Part shown: positions 42,710 through 50,079 of the stretch, one piece after another
Layout: each line of letters begins with the position of its first letter
How positions within the stretch are numbered: the first letter of the stretch is position 1
From: an uncultured Burkholderiales bacterium
Lineage (GTDB): Bacteria > Pseudomonadota > Gammaproteobacteria > Burkholderiales > Burkholderiaceae_C
Assembly: GCA_903822825.1 (NCBI GenBank)
Contig: CAIJQQ010000044.1
Coordinates: 39,410 to 103,409 of the forward strand
Length of the DNA stretch: 64,000 nucleotides
Direction: 5' to 3'
Program-made: the position numbers and the translations under genes
Notes under the pieces: model-generated
Told to the model about the DNA's origin: nothing
The model's database searches: none
Seen by the model: the letters and a program-made list of their open reading frames with translations, nothing else

Positions 42710-43507
42710 TTACTTTCCTTTGAATTCAGGGGGTCTTTTTTCATTGAACGCCCGAACACCTTCTAGGCGGTCTTCGGAAACCACAAGGCGGTTGTAGGCC
42801 TCGATTTCAAATCGGCAAGCGGTGTGCAAATCGGTTTGCAAGCCATGGTGGATCGATTTCTTGGCCTGTATGACGGCCAACGGACCGTTGGCCGCCATGT
42901 CCTGTGCGCAAACCAAGGCTTCGCTCAGCATCTGGCCGTGCTCGCAAACCTGGTTGACCAAGCCCCATTGAGCCGCCTGGTGTGCGCTGAATGCCTGGGC
43001 GCGCATGATCAGCTCTTTGGCTCTTCGTTCTCCAACGGCACGCGCCAGGGTTTGTGTTCCTCCACCGCCAGGCATGATGCCCAGACGCACCTCGGTCAGC
43101 GCCATGCGCGCCCGATCGGATGCATAAATGAAATCACAGGCCAAGGCGGTTTCGAGGCCGCCGCCATAGGCATGCCCGTTGACTGCCGCGATCACAGGGA
43201 CCGGGACTTCAAGCAACTGGAAAAAGGCCCTTTCAAAAATTTCGTGCTGTTGCCGCCAGGTTTCATTGCTCATGCCCTGGCGCTCTTTCAGGTCGCCTCC
43301 GGCACAAAAAGAACGGTCGCCAGCACCGGTCAGCACCACGCATCGAACCTCTTGCGGGTCGGTTGTCAGCCTGCTCCACAGGTCGAGCAGGTCCCGTCCC
43401 ATTTGGGTGTTGATGGCGTTGAGGACCTCGGGTCGGTGCAACGAGATCACCAGAACGTGATTGCCTTGCAGGCTCAGGCGCAATGTGTTGTATTCGGGCC
43501 ATTTCAT
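42710..43507 (-). CDS. Enoyl-CoA hydratase/isomerase family protein
   Basis: A 265-aa crotonase with LHRPEVLNAINTQMG, the oxyanion hole GDRSFCAGGDLKE and both catalytic glutamates in YGGGLETALACDF and LTEVRLGIMPGGGGTQ. It should hydrate a 2-enoyl-CoA. The start at 43507 overlaps the CoA-transferase stop (ATGA), which couples their translation. Together with the lyase downstream this forms a hydrate-then-cleave pair. Confidence 0.93.
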   Translation of the reverse strand: MKWPEYNTLRLSLQGNHVLVISLHRPEVLNAINTQMGRDLLDLWSRLTTDPQEVRCVVLTGAGDRSFCAGGDLKERQGMSNETWRQQHEIFERAFFQLLEVPVPVIAAVNGHAYGGGLETALACDFIYASDRARMALTEVRLGIMPGGGGTQTLARAVGERRAKELIMRAQAFSAHQAAQWGLVNQVCEHGQMLSEALVCAQDMAANGPLAVIQAKKSIHHGLQTDLHTACRFEIEAYNRLVVSEDRLEGVRAFNEKRPPEFKGK

Positions 43508-44673
43508 GCTGCGGTATCCCTTGTCTTTGATGTGCTTGGTGGGTTCATTTCCCCCAGTGACGGGGAACTGCTGCGCGGCTGGGGGCGAGCGCCATCGAGT
43601 CGAATGGGCAGACCGATCATGGGTATCGAACTGCCAGGGACTGCCTGCAACAATCCCATCGCCTGGGTTTGTGGGTGGGCCACCATGGCGGCGACGTCCT
43701 GTACCGGCGCGCAGGGTATGCCTGCGTTGTCCAACAGGGTAGACCATTGCGCACTGGTTTTTTTGACAAAGCAGTCCTCCAAAAGCGGGTTGAGGATGTG
43801 GGCGTGCAACACGCGCGCTGGGTTGCTTGAGAATTGTTCGTTCGTGACCCATTCCGGGTGATTGAGCACCTCGCACAGGCGTTTGAAGAGCGCGTCGTTG
43901 CCTGCCGTGACCACGAGATCGCCATCGGCCGTTCGGTACGCACGGTAGGGAACGATGCCCGTTTGACCGGAACCGTTCTTGCCGGGCACCTTGCCACTGG
44001 CGAGGTACTGGGCCGAATACATGGTCATCCAAGCGGCAGCCGTTTCAAAGAGTGAGACATCCACCACCCCACCCACACCTGTGGTTTGCCTTTGCATGAG
44101 CTGGCAAACGATGCCCATAGCAGCCCACATGCCCGTGCCCATGTCAATGATCGAAGGGCCTACCCGCACTGGAGGGCTTCCTGGCTCGCCCACCACACTC
44201 ATGATGCCGCCAAAGGCCTGCATGAGGGGGTCGTAACCGGGTCGTTCCGACAATGGGCCCATGGCCCCGAAAGCCCCTAGATTGCAGTACACTAGGGAGG
44301 GTTTTTCGAGGCGTAAGCTGACCGCGTCCAGCCCCAAGGATTCCACTTGACCCGGCCGCATGTTTTGCAAGACCACGTCGGCCCGCTCAAGGATCAGGTT
44401 TTTCAGAAGCAGGCGGTCTTCGGCTTGTCGCAGGTCGAGCCGCAATGAGCGCTTGTTCCGGTTGAGCGCCTGAAATGTGGCCGCACTGCCGTCCACAAAA
44501 GGGGGGCCCCATTTGCGCGCATCGTCCCCATCGGGTTTTTCGACCTTGATGACCTCGGCGCCCAAGTCCCCCAGGATCTGCCCTGCAAATGGTGCTGCCA
44601 CACTGTGACCCAATTCGATGACCACTTTCCCCGCCAGTGGCAATGGTGCGTGATTTTGTGCAGCTGCAGGCAT
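43504..44673 (-). CDS. CaiB/BaiF family CoA transferase
   Basis: A 389-aa class III CoA transferase with GKVVIELGHSVAAPFAGQILGDLGAEVIKVEKPDGDD-type N-terminus (SVAAPFAGQ and AEVIKVEKP visible) and PSIIDMGTGMWAA, where the aspartate forms the acyl-enzyme. It activates a carboxylic acid as its CoA ester, the first step of the cassette. It starts 3 bp after the TctC gene. Confidence 0.93.
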   Translation of the reverse strand: MPAAAQNHAPLPLAGKVVIELGHSVAAPFAGQILGDLGAEVIKVEKPDGDDARKWGPPFVDGSAATFQALNRNKRSLRLDLRQAEDRLLLKNLILERADVVLQNMRPGQVESLGLDAVSLRLEKPSLVYCNLGAFGAMGPLSERPGYDPLMQAFGGIMSVVGEPGSPPVRVGPSIIDMGTGMWAAMGIVCQLMQRQTTGVGGVVDVSLFETAAAWMTMYSAQYLASGKVPGKNGSGQTGIVPYRAYRTADGDLVVTAGNDALFKRLCEVLNHPEWVTNEQFSSNPARVLHAHILNPLLEDCFVKKTSAQWSTLLDNAGIPCAPVQDVAAMVAHPQTQAMGLLQAVPGSSIPMIGLPIRLDGARPQPRSSSPSLGEMNPPSTSKTRDTAA

Positions 44674-44676
44674 GGC

Positions 44677-45645
44677 TCAATCGGCCTTGATGTTGGCTTC
44701 GCGGATGAGCTTGCCGCGCAACTCGAATTCACGTTTGACCCTTGCGCCCAGTTCAGCAGGGCTGCCCGCCATGACGATCAATCCGCTGGCGGTCAATTTG
44801 TTTTTGGTTTCGGGCTCCATCAGGGCTTTGTTGATCTCATCACTCAAACGGCGGCTGACGGCTTCAGGCATATTGGCCGGTCCAAAAAAGGCAAGCCAGG
44901 ATGGCATGTCGAAGCCTTCGTAGGTTTCTGCAATGGTCGGGACGGTGGGCAAGCCCTCGTAGCGCTGGTTGCCAGTCACGGCAATGGCCCTCAACCGCCC
45001 ACCCTGAATGTGCGGCAGCACCGTGATGGCACTGGCAAAAATCATGGGAATTTGACCGCCCATGACATCGTTGAGTGCCGGGCCGCCGCCGCGATAGGGG
45101 ATGTGTGTCAGGGGGGCTCCAGAGCGTTGTTTGAGCAGTTCACCTGACAAGTGGTGGGGCGAGCCCGAGCCCGATGTGCCGTAAGCGCCTTTACTCGGGT
45201 TGGCTTTGACGAAGGCCACCAGTTCGCGCACGTTGGTGGCTGGAATGGAAGGATGCACCACAAGGACGATCGGGTTGATGGCAGCAAAAGAAAGCGGCGT
45301 GAAGTCTCGTACCGGGTGAAAGGGTGGATTGGGCACCATGTTCATGTTGGCGGCATGGGTGGCATCGGTGCCCAGCAAGAAGGTGTAACCGTCCGGGGCC
45401 GACTTGGCCACGATTTCGCTGCCAATGTTGCCGCTGGCACCCGCCCTGTTGTCGACCACCACGGTTTGTCCCAGGGGTCCAGAAATTTTTTGCGCCACTG
45501 TCCGTGCCAGCGAATCCGTGGACGCGCCGGGCGGATAGGGCACGACCAGCTTGATCGGTTTGTCGGGATAGGCCTGGGCGTGGAGCACGCCGGGGATGAC
45601 CCAGGGGAGAGAGGCCAGAAGCAAGGTTTTGATGAACTTTTTCAT
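44677..45645 (-). CDS. Tripartite tricarboxylate transporter substrate-binding protein (Bug/TctC family)
   Basis: A 322-aa periplasmic protein with a signal peptide (MKKFIKTLLLASLPWVIPGV, cleavage near HAQA) and the Bug core YPDKPIKLVVPYPPGASTDSLART, VVVDNRAGASGNIG and THIPYRGGGPALNDV. Such proteins bind carboxylates, aromatic acids or amides. No TctA or TctB gene lies beside it, as is common in Burkholderiales. It is the first gene of the leftward cassette, so its ligand is probably the substrate of the CoA transferase. Confidence 0.93.
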   Translation of the reverse strand: MKKFIKTLLLASLPWVIPGVLHAQAYPDKPIKLVVPYPPGASTDSLARTVAQKISGPLGQTVVVDNRAGASGNIGSEIVAKSAPDGYTFLLGTDATHAANMNMVPNPPFHPVRDFTPLSFAAINPIVLVVHPSIPATNVRELVAFVKANPSKGAYGTSGSGSPHHLSGELLKQRSGAPLTHIPYRGGGPALNDVMGGQIPMIFASAITVLPHIQGGRLRAIAVTGNQRYEGLPTVPTIAETYEGFDMPSWLAFFGPANMPEAVSRRLSDEINKALMEPETKNKLTASGLIVMAGSPAELGARVKREFELRGKLIREANIKAD

Positions 45646-45679
45646 GTCCCCTCCGAGTTGGGAATGTTCTGTAGATTAA

Positions 45680-45707
45680 CTTAACATACGGACGTCCGAA
45701 TGTTAAG
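45680..45707. promoter_or_regulatory. 28-bp near-perfect palindrome in the divergent TctC/SDR promoter region
   Basis: CTTAACAT and ATGTTAAG flank a CGGACGTCCG core, with one mismatch per arm. It lies 35 bp before the TctC start and 37 bp before the SDR start. The GntR/UTRA protein encoded downstream of the SDR is the likely binder. Confidence 0.65.
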
Positions 45708-45743
45708 CTGTGGCTCTTCATTTTGTCAACCAAGGCAGACCCC

Positions 45744-46514
45744 ATGAACGCAACGCATCTTTCATCTTTTTCAAATCGAACGGCCATCGTCACCGGTTCG
45801 GGACGGAACATCGGTCGAGCCATGGCCTTGTCTTTGGCTGCGCAAGGTGCCAGTGTGGTGGTCAATGGCCACCAGGATCGCGCTGCGGTCGAGGCCGTGG
45901 TCGATGAAATCAAGGCCACGGGCGGTCGGGCGATGGCCTTCATGGCAGACGTCACCCAAGACCGGGAAGTGGCCGAGATGGTGAAGGCCACCCTGGCGGA
46001 ATTCGGTTCGGTGGACATCGCCGTCTCGAATGTGGGCATCCGCCGCAAGCAGGCTTTTCTGGACATCAGTCCCCAAGACTGGGACACGGTGATGCAGACC
46101 AACCTCACCCCTGCTTTTTACATTGCACGGCATGTGATTCCCCATATGCAAGACAGGCGTTGGGGTCGCATCGTCCTGATCTCCGGATTCGATGGCTTCT
46201 GGGGTCAAGTCACTGAGCGGGCTCACAACATCACCGCCAAGGCGGGATTGCATGGCCTGGCCATGGCGCTGGCAAGGGAATTCGGGGCCGATGGCATTAC
46301 CGTCAACACCATTGCACCGGGCGCCATTGATACGGTGCGCGATTGGTCACAATACACACACCAGTTGCGGGCGCAGCTGGAAAAGGAAATTCCCTTGGGA
46401 CGCTACGGCAAGCCAGACGAGGTGGCTGCGGCCTGTGATTTGCTGTGTTCAGAGCGGGGAGGCTTCATTTCAGGCCAAGTGCTGCATGTCAACGGTGGCC
46501 ATTACATGTACTGA
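45744..46514 (+). CDS. SDR-family protein lacking the usual catalytic tyrosine
   Basis: A 256-aa short-chain dehydrogenase/reductase with the cofactor motif TGSGRNIGRAMA, the NVG loop (AVSNVGIRRKQ) and PLGRYGKPDEVAAACDLL near the end. The active-site YxxxK reads NITAK in RAHNITAKAG, so tyrosine is replaced by asparagine and a histidine precedes it. It may use another acid/base residue or not be an oxidoreductase. The ATG at 45744 has AAGG upstream; a TTG at 45723 is less likely. Confidence 0.85.
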   Translation: MNATHLSSFSNRTAIVTGSGRNIGRAMALSLAAQGASVVVNGHQDRAAVEAVVDEIKATGGRAMAFMADVTQDREVAEMVKATLAEFGSVDIAVSNVGIRRKQAFLDISPQDWDTVMQTNLTPAFYIARHVIPHMQDRRWGRIVLISGFDGFWGQVTERAHNITAKAGLHGLAMALAREFGADGITVNTIAPGAIDTVRDWSQYTHQLRAQLEKEIPLGRYGKPDEVAAACDLLCSERGGFISGQVLHVNGGHYMY

Positions 46515-46561
46515 TGGCCTGAGCATTTTGATCGCTTTGATGATTCATTGAGGACCCTGTC

Positions 46562-47332
46562 TTGACCACCCTGTCCAGTTCTTCACCACGCTACCAGCAG
46601 GTGACGGCCATTTTGCAGCGCGACATCCAATCGGGCCTGTACCCCGTTGGCTCTTTGCTGCCGCCCGAGCCGCAGCTGTGCCTGCAGTTTGCGGTGTCTC
46701 GCCATACCGTGCGCGAAGCGGTGCGCGCTTTGTGCGAACTGGGCTTGGTGTCACGTCACCAGGGCGTAGGGACACGCGTCAGGGCCAAGCAGTTGGCCAA
46801 GCGTTACACCGCATCCTTGTCTTCTTTGCGTGATTTGATGGAGTACACCCAGCAAACGCGGCTCAAATACCTGGGTTGTCAATGGGTTGATGCCGATGAA
46901 AACCTCGCCCGGCAGATCGTTTGCGAGCCGGGTGAGCGTTGGCTTGAACTCAATACCTACCGGTGCAGTGTGGACGGTGATGTGCCGATCGTGCACATGC
47001 GCGTTTATGTGCGCCCGGAGTGCGATGGGATGCAAAACGACTTGGAAGACGGCGGGGCCTGGATTTATGGCTTGATTGAAAAGTACGGTGGGCAACGCAT
47101 CCTGGAGGCCCAACAGATCATTGGTGCAGTCGCAGTGCCCGAAGACAGTGCGAAAATTTTAGGGGTGCAGCCCGATTCTCCGGGCCTGTTGGTTCGCCGT
47201 TATTACCTGGGCAGAGCAGAGCGTTTGTTGTCGGTATCCATGAATGTTTACCCCGTTGACCGATTTGAATTTGCAACGCGCTGGCGACTGGAGACCGAGG
47301 GCTCGGTCAACCCTGAAACAAGTCCGCCCTGA
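46562..47332 (+). CDS. GntR-family regulator with UTRA domain (HutC type)
   Basis: A 256-aa protein with the GntR winged helix (LPPEPQLCLQFAVSRHTVRE, near residues 33-52) and a C-terminal UTRA effector domain (GERWLELNTYRCSVDGD, PDSPGLLVRRYYLG). The start is TTG at 46562, preceded by GAGGA. It follows the SDR gene by 47 bp, and the divergent palindrome at 45680-45707 is its probable operator, so it should control both the SDR and the leftward catabolic genes. Confidence 0.88.
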   Translation: MTTLSSSSPRYQQVTAILQRDIQSGLYPVGSLLPPEPQLCLQFAVSRHTVREAVRALCELGLVSRHQGVGTRVRAKQLAKRYTASLSSLRDLMEYTQQTRLKYLGCQWVDADENLARQIVCEPGERWLELNTYRCSVDGDVPIVHMRVYVRPECDGMQNDLEDGGAWIYGLIEKYGGQRILEAQQIIGAVAVPEDSAKILGVQPDSPGLLVRRYYLGRAERLLSVSMNVYPVDRFEFATRWRLETEGSVNPETSPP

Positions 47333-47398
47333 AGCAGTGGGCGGTCCTGACGCAGCGGATGGGAAGGGGTGAGGTCAAAATCATGTCCAATACAGCCC

Positions 47399-47620
47399 AT
47401 GGACATCCCCACCCCAATTGAAAACCGACTGGTTGATCTGGAAATCAAGGCCGGTTTCGCCGAAGACCTGTTGGACCAGCTCAATGCCCAGGTGTTTCGC
47501 CAGCAGCAACAAATCGACGCACTCATCCACGAGCTGCGCACTTTGCGCGACCGCATGCCTGAGGGCGGTGGCGGTGCGGATGTGCGCAACCTGCGCGATG
47601 AGATCCCGCCGCACTATTGA
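47399..47620 (+). CDS. slyX: SlyX family protein
   Basis: A 73-aa coiled-coil protein: ENRLVDLEIKAGFAEDLLDQLNAQV (split across residues 6-30) followed by RQQQQIDALIHELRTLRDRM and the proline-rich end PPHY, the SlyX hallmark. Its function is not established. The ATG at 47399 was chosen over a GTG at 47369. Its stop overlaps a TTG of the next frame and it ends 5 bp before the radical SAM gene. Confidence 0.88.
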   Translation: MDIPTPIENRLVDLEIKAGFAEDLLDQLNAQVFRQQQQIDALIHELRTLRDRMPEGGGGADVRNLRDEIPPHY

Positions 47621-47625
47621 CCGTC

Positions 47626-48666
47626 ATGTGGAGCGTGCAAGACATCAGTGAGCGTTTGCGTGCCTTGGGCGCGCGGCCCAAGCACGAGCTGCGGGTGCTT
47701 CGCCTGTGGGCGCAGGCCCTGCCGCAGGACAGCGGACGCCGTGCACTCGACAGCTTCATGCCCCGCGCCTTGCGCGACGCGCTGCCGCAGCTGAGCCAGG
47801 AGCTGGCGGCGCTGGCCAGTCTGCGCGAGCAGCACCCAGCCGAAGACGGCTCGGCCCGGTTGCTCGTGGGCTTGCGGGACGGGCAGTCGGTTGAGAGTGT
47901 GCTGCTGCCGCGCGATGGCCTGTGCGTGTCCTCTCAGGTGGGCTGCGCGGTGGGCTGCGTGTTTTGCATGACCGGCCGCGAAGGCCTGGTGCGCCAAGTG
48001 GGCAGCGCCGAAATCGTGGCCCAGGTGGCGCTGGCCCGCACCCTGCGACCCGTGAAAAAAGTGGTGTTCATGGGCATGGGCGAGCCCTCGCACAACCTCG
48101 AGCAAGTCATGGAGGCCATCGACCTGCTGGGCACGGTGGGCAACATCGGCCACAAGAATCTGGTGTTTTCCACGGTGGGTGACGAACGCGTCTTTGAACG
48201 CTTGCCGCAAGGGCTGGTCAAGCCCGCATTGGCTTTGTCGCTGCACACCACGCGGGCCGACTTGCGGGCACAGCTCTTGCCACGCGCCCCCCGTTGGGAC
48301 CCGAAAGACCTGGTGGAGGCGGGCGAGCGCTACGCCCGTGCCACCGCTTACCCGATCCAGTACCAGTGGACGCTGATCGAAGGTGTCAACGACAGCGAAG
48401 AAGAAGTCGAAGGCATCGTGCGCCTGCTCAAGGGCAAATACGCGCTGATGAACATGATCCCCTACAACGCCTTGCCCGACTTGCCATATGCCCGCCCGAG
48501 TTGGGAGAAGGCGGCGGCCATTGCCCGCAGCTTACACCAGCGCGGCGTGCTGACCAAGCTGCGCCAGTCGGCCGGGCAGGATGTGGAGGGAGGTTGTGGT
48601 CAGCTGCGCGCCCGCGATGTGGTTCAGCGCGTGAAGATCGTGCGCTCAGCGAACACGGCCATTTGA
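47626..48666 (+). CDS. RlmN-like radical SAM RNA methyltransferase
   Basis: A 346-aa protein with SSQVGCAVGCVFCMTG (CxxxCxxC radical SAM cluster), VFMGMGEPSHNLEQV and ALSLHTTRADLR, and the C-terminal GGCGQLRAR holding the methyl-transfer cysteine. It resembles RlmN, the 23S rRNA A2503 and tRNA m2A methyltransferase, but the proline-rich and INTRODUCTORY segments differ and its place beside slyX is not the usual rlmN context (ndk/pilF/ispG). It may be a paralogue with a different RNA target. The ATG at 47626 is preferred to a TTG at 47617. Confidence 0.85.
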   Translation: MWSVQDISERLRALGARPKHELRVLRLWAQALPQDSGRRALDSFMPRALRDALPQLSQELAALASLREQHPAEDGSARLLVGLRDGQSVESVLLPRDGLCVSSQVGCAVGCVFCMTGREGLVRQVGSAEIVAQVALARTLRPVKKVVFMGMGEPSHNLEQVMEAIDLLGTVGNIGHKNLVFSTVGDERVFERLPQGLVKPALALSLHTTRADLRAQLLPRAPRWDPKDLVEAGERYARATAYPIQYQWTLIEGVNDSEEEVEGIVRLLKGKYALMNMIPYNALPDLPYARPSWEKAAAIARSLHQRGVLTKLRQSAGQDVEGGCGQLRARDVVQRVKIVRSANTAI

Positions 48667-48676
48667 CTCTGCAGGT

Positions 48677-49579
48677 TCAAAGTACCTTTTGAGGCAGGCG
48701 GACCAGCCCACTCGACAAGGCCGTGCCCAAGAGCACCACCAGGCCGCTCCCGAGCATCCAGGGCGTGACGGTCTCGCCCAGCAGCACCACGCCATACACA
48801 ATCGCAAAGACCGGCACCATGAAGGTCACCGTGAGCGCTTTGGCGGGGCCGGTGTTTTCAATCAACTTGAAGTAAAGGATGTACGCCAGCCCAGTGCACA
48901 CGATGCCCACCGCAAGCAATGCGCCCCAGGCTTGCAGGCTGGGCAGGTGCTTTGGGTGCCACCACAAGGCGGGCAAGGCCAGCGCCAGCGCCGCACCCAT
49001 CTGGCTGCCCGTGGCCGTGACCAGCGGCGGCAGGCTGGGGACGTGCTTTTTGGTGAAGCTCGCCGACAGCGCGTAGAAAACCGTGGCCCCCAGGCAGGCC
49101 AGCACCGCCCAGAACGGGGCGATGCCCGAGTCGTTGGGCTTGAACGAGGCTTCGCCCCCAGCCAGCAAGGCCACGCCCGCAAAGCCCAGCGCCAGCCCCA
49201 AGCTGCGCGACAGACCGGGGCGGTCACCCAGCCACAGCCAGGCCACGATGGCGCCAAAGAGCGGCACGGTGGCGTTGAGGATCGACGACAGGCCCGTGCT
49301 GATGTGCATCACGGCAAAAGAGTAAAGCGCAAATGGGATGCCAGAGTTCAGCACGCCCACAAAGAAGATGGGTTTCCAGTGCTGGCGCAGCAGCGGGGCA
49401 TGGCCCCGCATGCGCAAGATGGGCCACAGAAAAAGCGCGGCAATCGTCACGCGCAAGGCGGCTGTGGGCAGTGGCCCCAGTTCTTGCGCGGCGATGCGCA
49501 TGAACAAAAACGAAGAACCCCAGATGAGGGCCAGCAGCAAGAAGTCGCGAACCCAAGGACGGGCAGGGGAGTGGGTCAT
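48677..49579 (-). CDS. EamA/DMT-family transporter
   Basis: A 300-aa membrane protein with about ten hydrophobic segments in two EamA repeats, including LALIWGSSFLFMRIAAQELGPLP near the start and TGPAKALTVTFMVPVFAIVYG in the second repeat. These proteins export or import metabolites. The start MTHSPARPW at 49579 overlaps the ogt stop (ATGA), so the gene is part of the leftward alkylation-repair operon. Confidence 0.88.
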   Translation of the reverse strand: MTHSPARPWVRDFLLLALIWGSSFLFMRIAAQELGPLPTAALRVTIAALFLWPILRMRGHAPLLRQHWKPIFFVGVLNSGIPFALYSFAVMHISTGLSSILNATVPLFGAIVAWLWLGDRPGLSRSLGLALGFAGVALLAGGEASFKPNDSGIAPFWAVLACLGATVFYALSASFTKKHVPSLPPLVTATGSQMGAALALALPALWWHPKHLPSLQAWGALLAVGIVCTGLAYILYFKLIENTGPAKALTVTFMVPVFAIVYGVVLLGETVTPWMLGSGLVVLLGTALSSGLVRLPQKVL

Positions 49580-50079
49580 TGAAAGAGGTCGTGATGGCCC
49601 TCGAGCCGCAGCAGCGCACGTTTGCGTTCCAGGCCTCCGGCGTAACCGGTGAGTTGGCCCGTGCTGCCCAGCACCCGATGGCAAGGCACGATGATACTGA
49701 TCGGATTGCGCCCCACCGCCGCACCCACAGCGCGCACGGCCAGGGGCTTGTTCAACCGTGCAGCCAAGTGGCCATAACTTTGGTATGTGCCCGACGCAAT
49801 CGCTTGCAAGGCTTGCCAAACGGCTTGCTGAAAGGCTGTTCCGCGAGACAGGTCCAGCGGCAGATCGAACGCGGTTCTGCGCCCGGCAAAGTAGTCCTGC
49901 AGCTGCGCCGCAGTGGCTTGCAGCACCGGGTGGTCTGGCGCGGGCTGCCAGCCTTGCACGACCTGCGTTTGCGGGCCGTGGCGTTGCCCCTCAAACCAGA
50001 CGCCGCACAGGCCCCGGTCGCTGCAGGCGAGGATGAGTTCGCCCAAAGGGCTGCCGGTGCGGGTGGTGAATGTGCTCAT
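49576..50079 (-). CDS. ogt: Methylated-DNA-[protein]-cysteine S-methyltransferase
   Basis: A 167-aa protein with the acceptor-cysteine motif IIVPCHRVLGSTGQLTGYAGG and the helix-turn-helix FQQAVWQALQAIASGTYQSYG. It removes O6-methyl groups from guanine by irreversible transfer to its cysteine. The start at 50079 overlaps the upstream ada/alkA-like stop, and the stop overlaps the EamA start, so the three genes are coupled. Confidence 0.95.
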   Translation of the reverse strand: MSTFTTRTGSPLGELILACSDRGLCGVWFEGQRHGPQTQVVQGWQPAPDHPVLQATAAQLQDYFAGRRTAFDLPLDLSRGTAFQQAVWQALQAIASGTYQSYGHLAARLNKPLAVRAVGAAVGRNPISIIVPCHRVLGSTGQLTGYAGGLERKRALLRLEGHHDLFQ

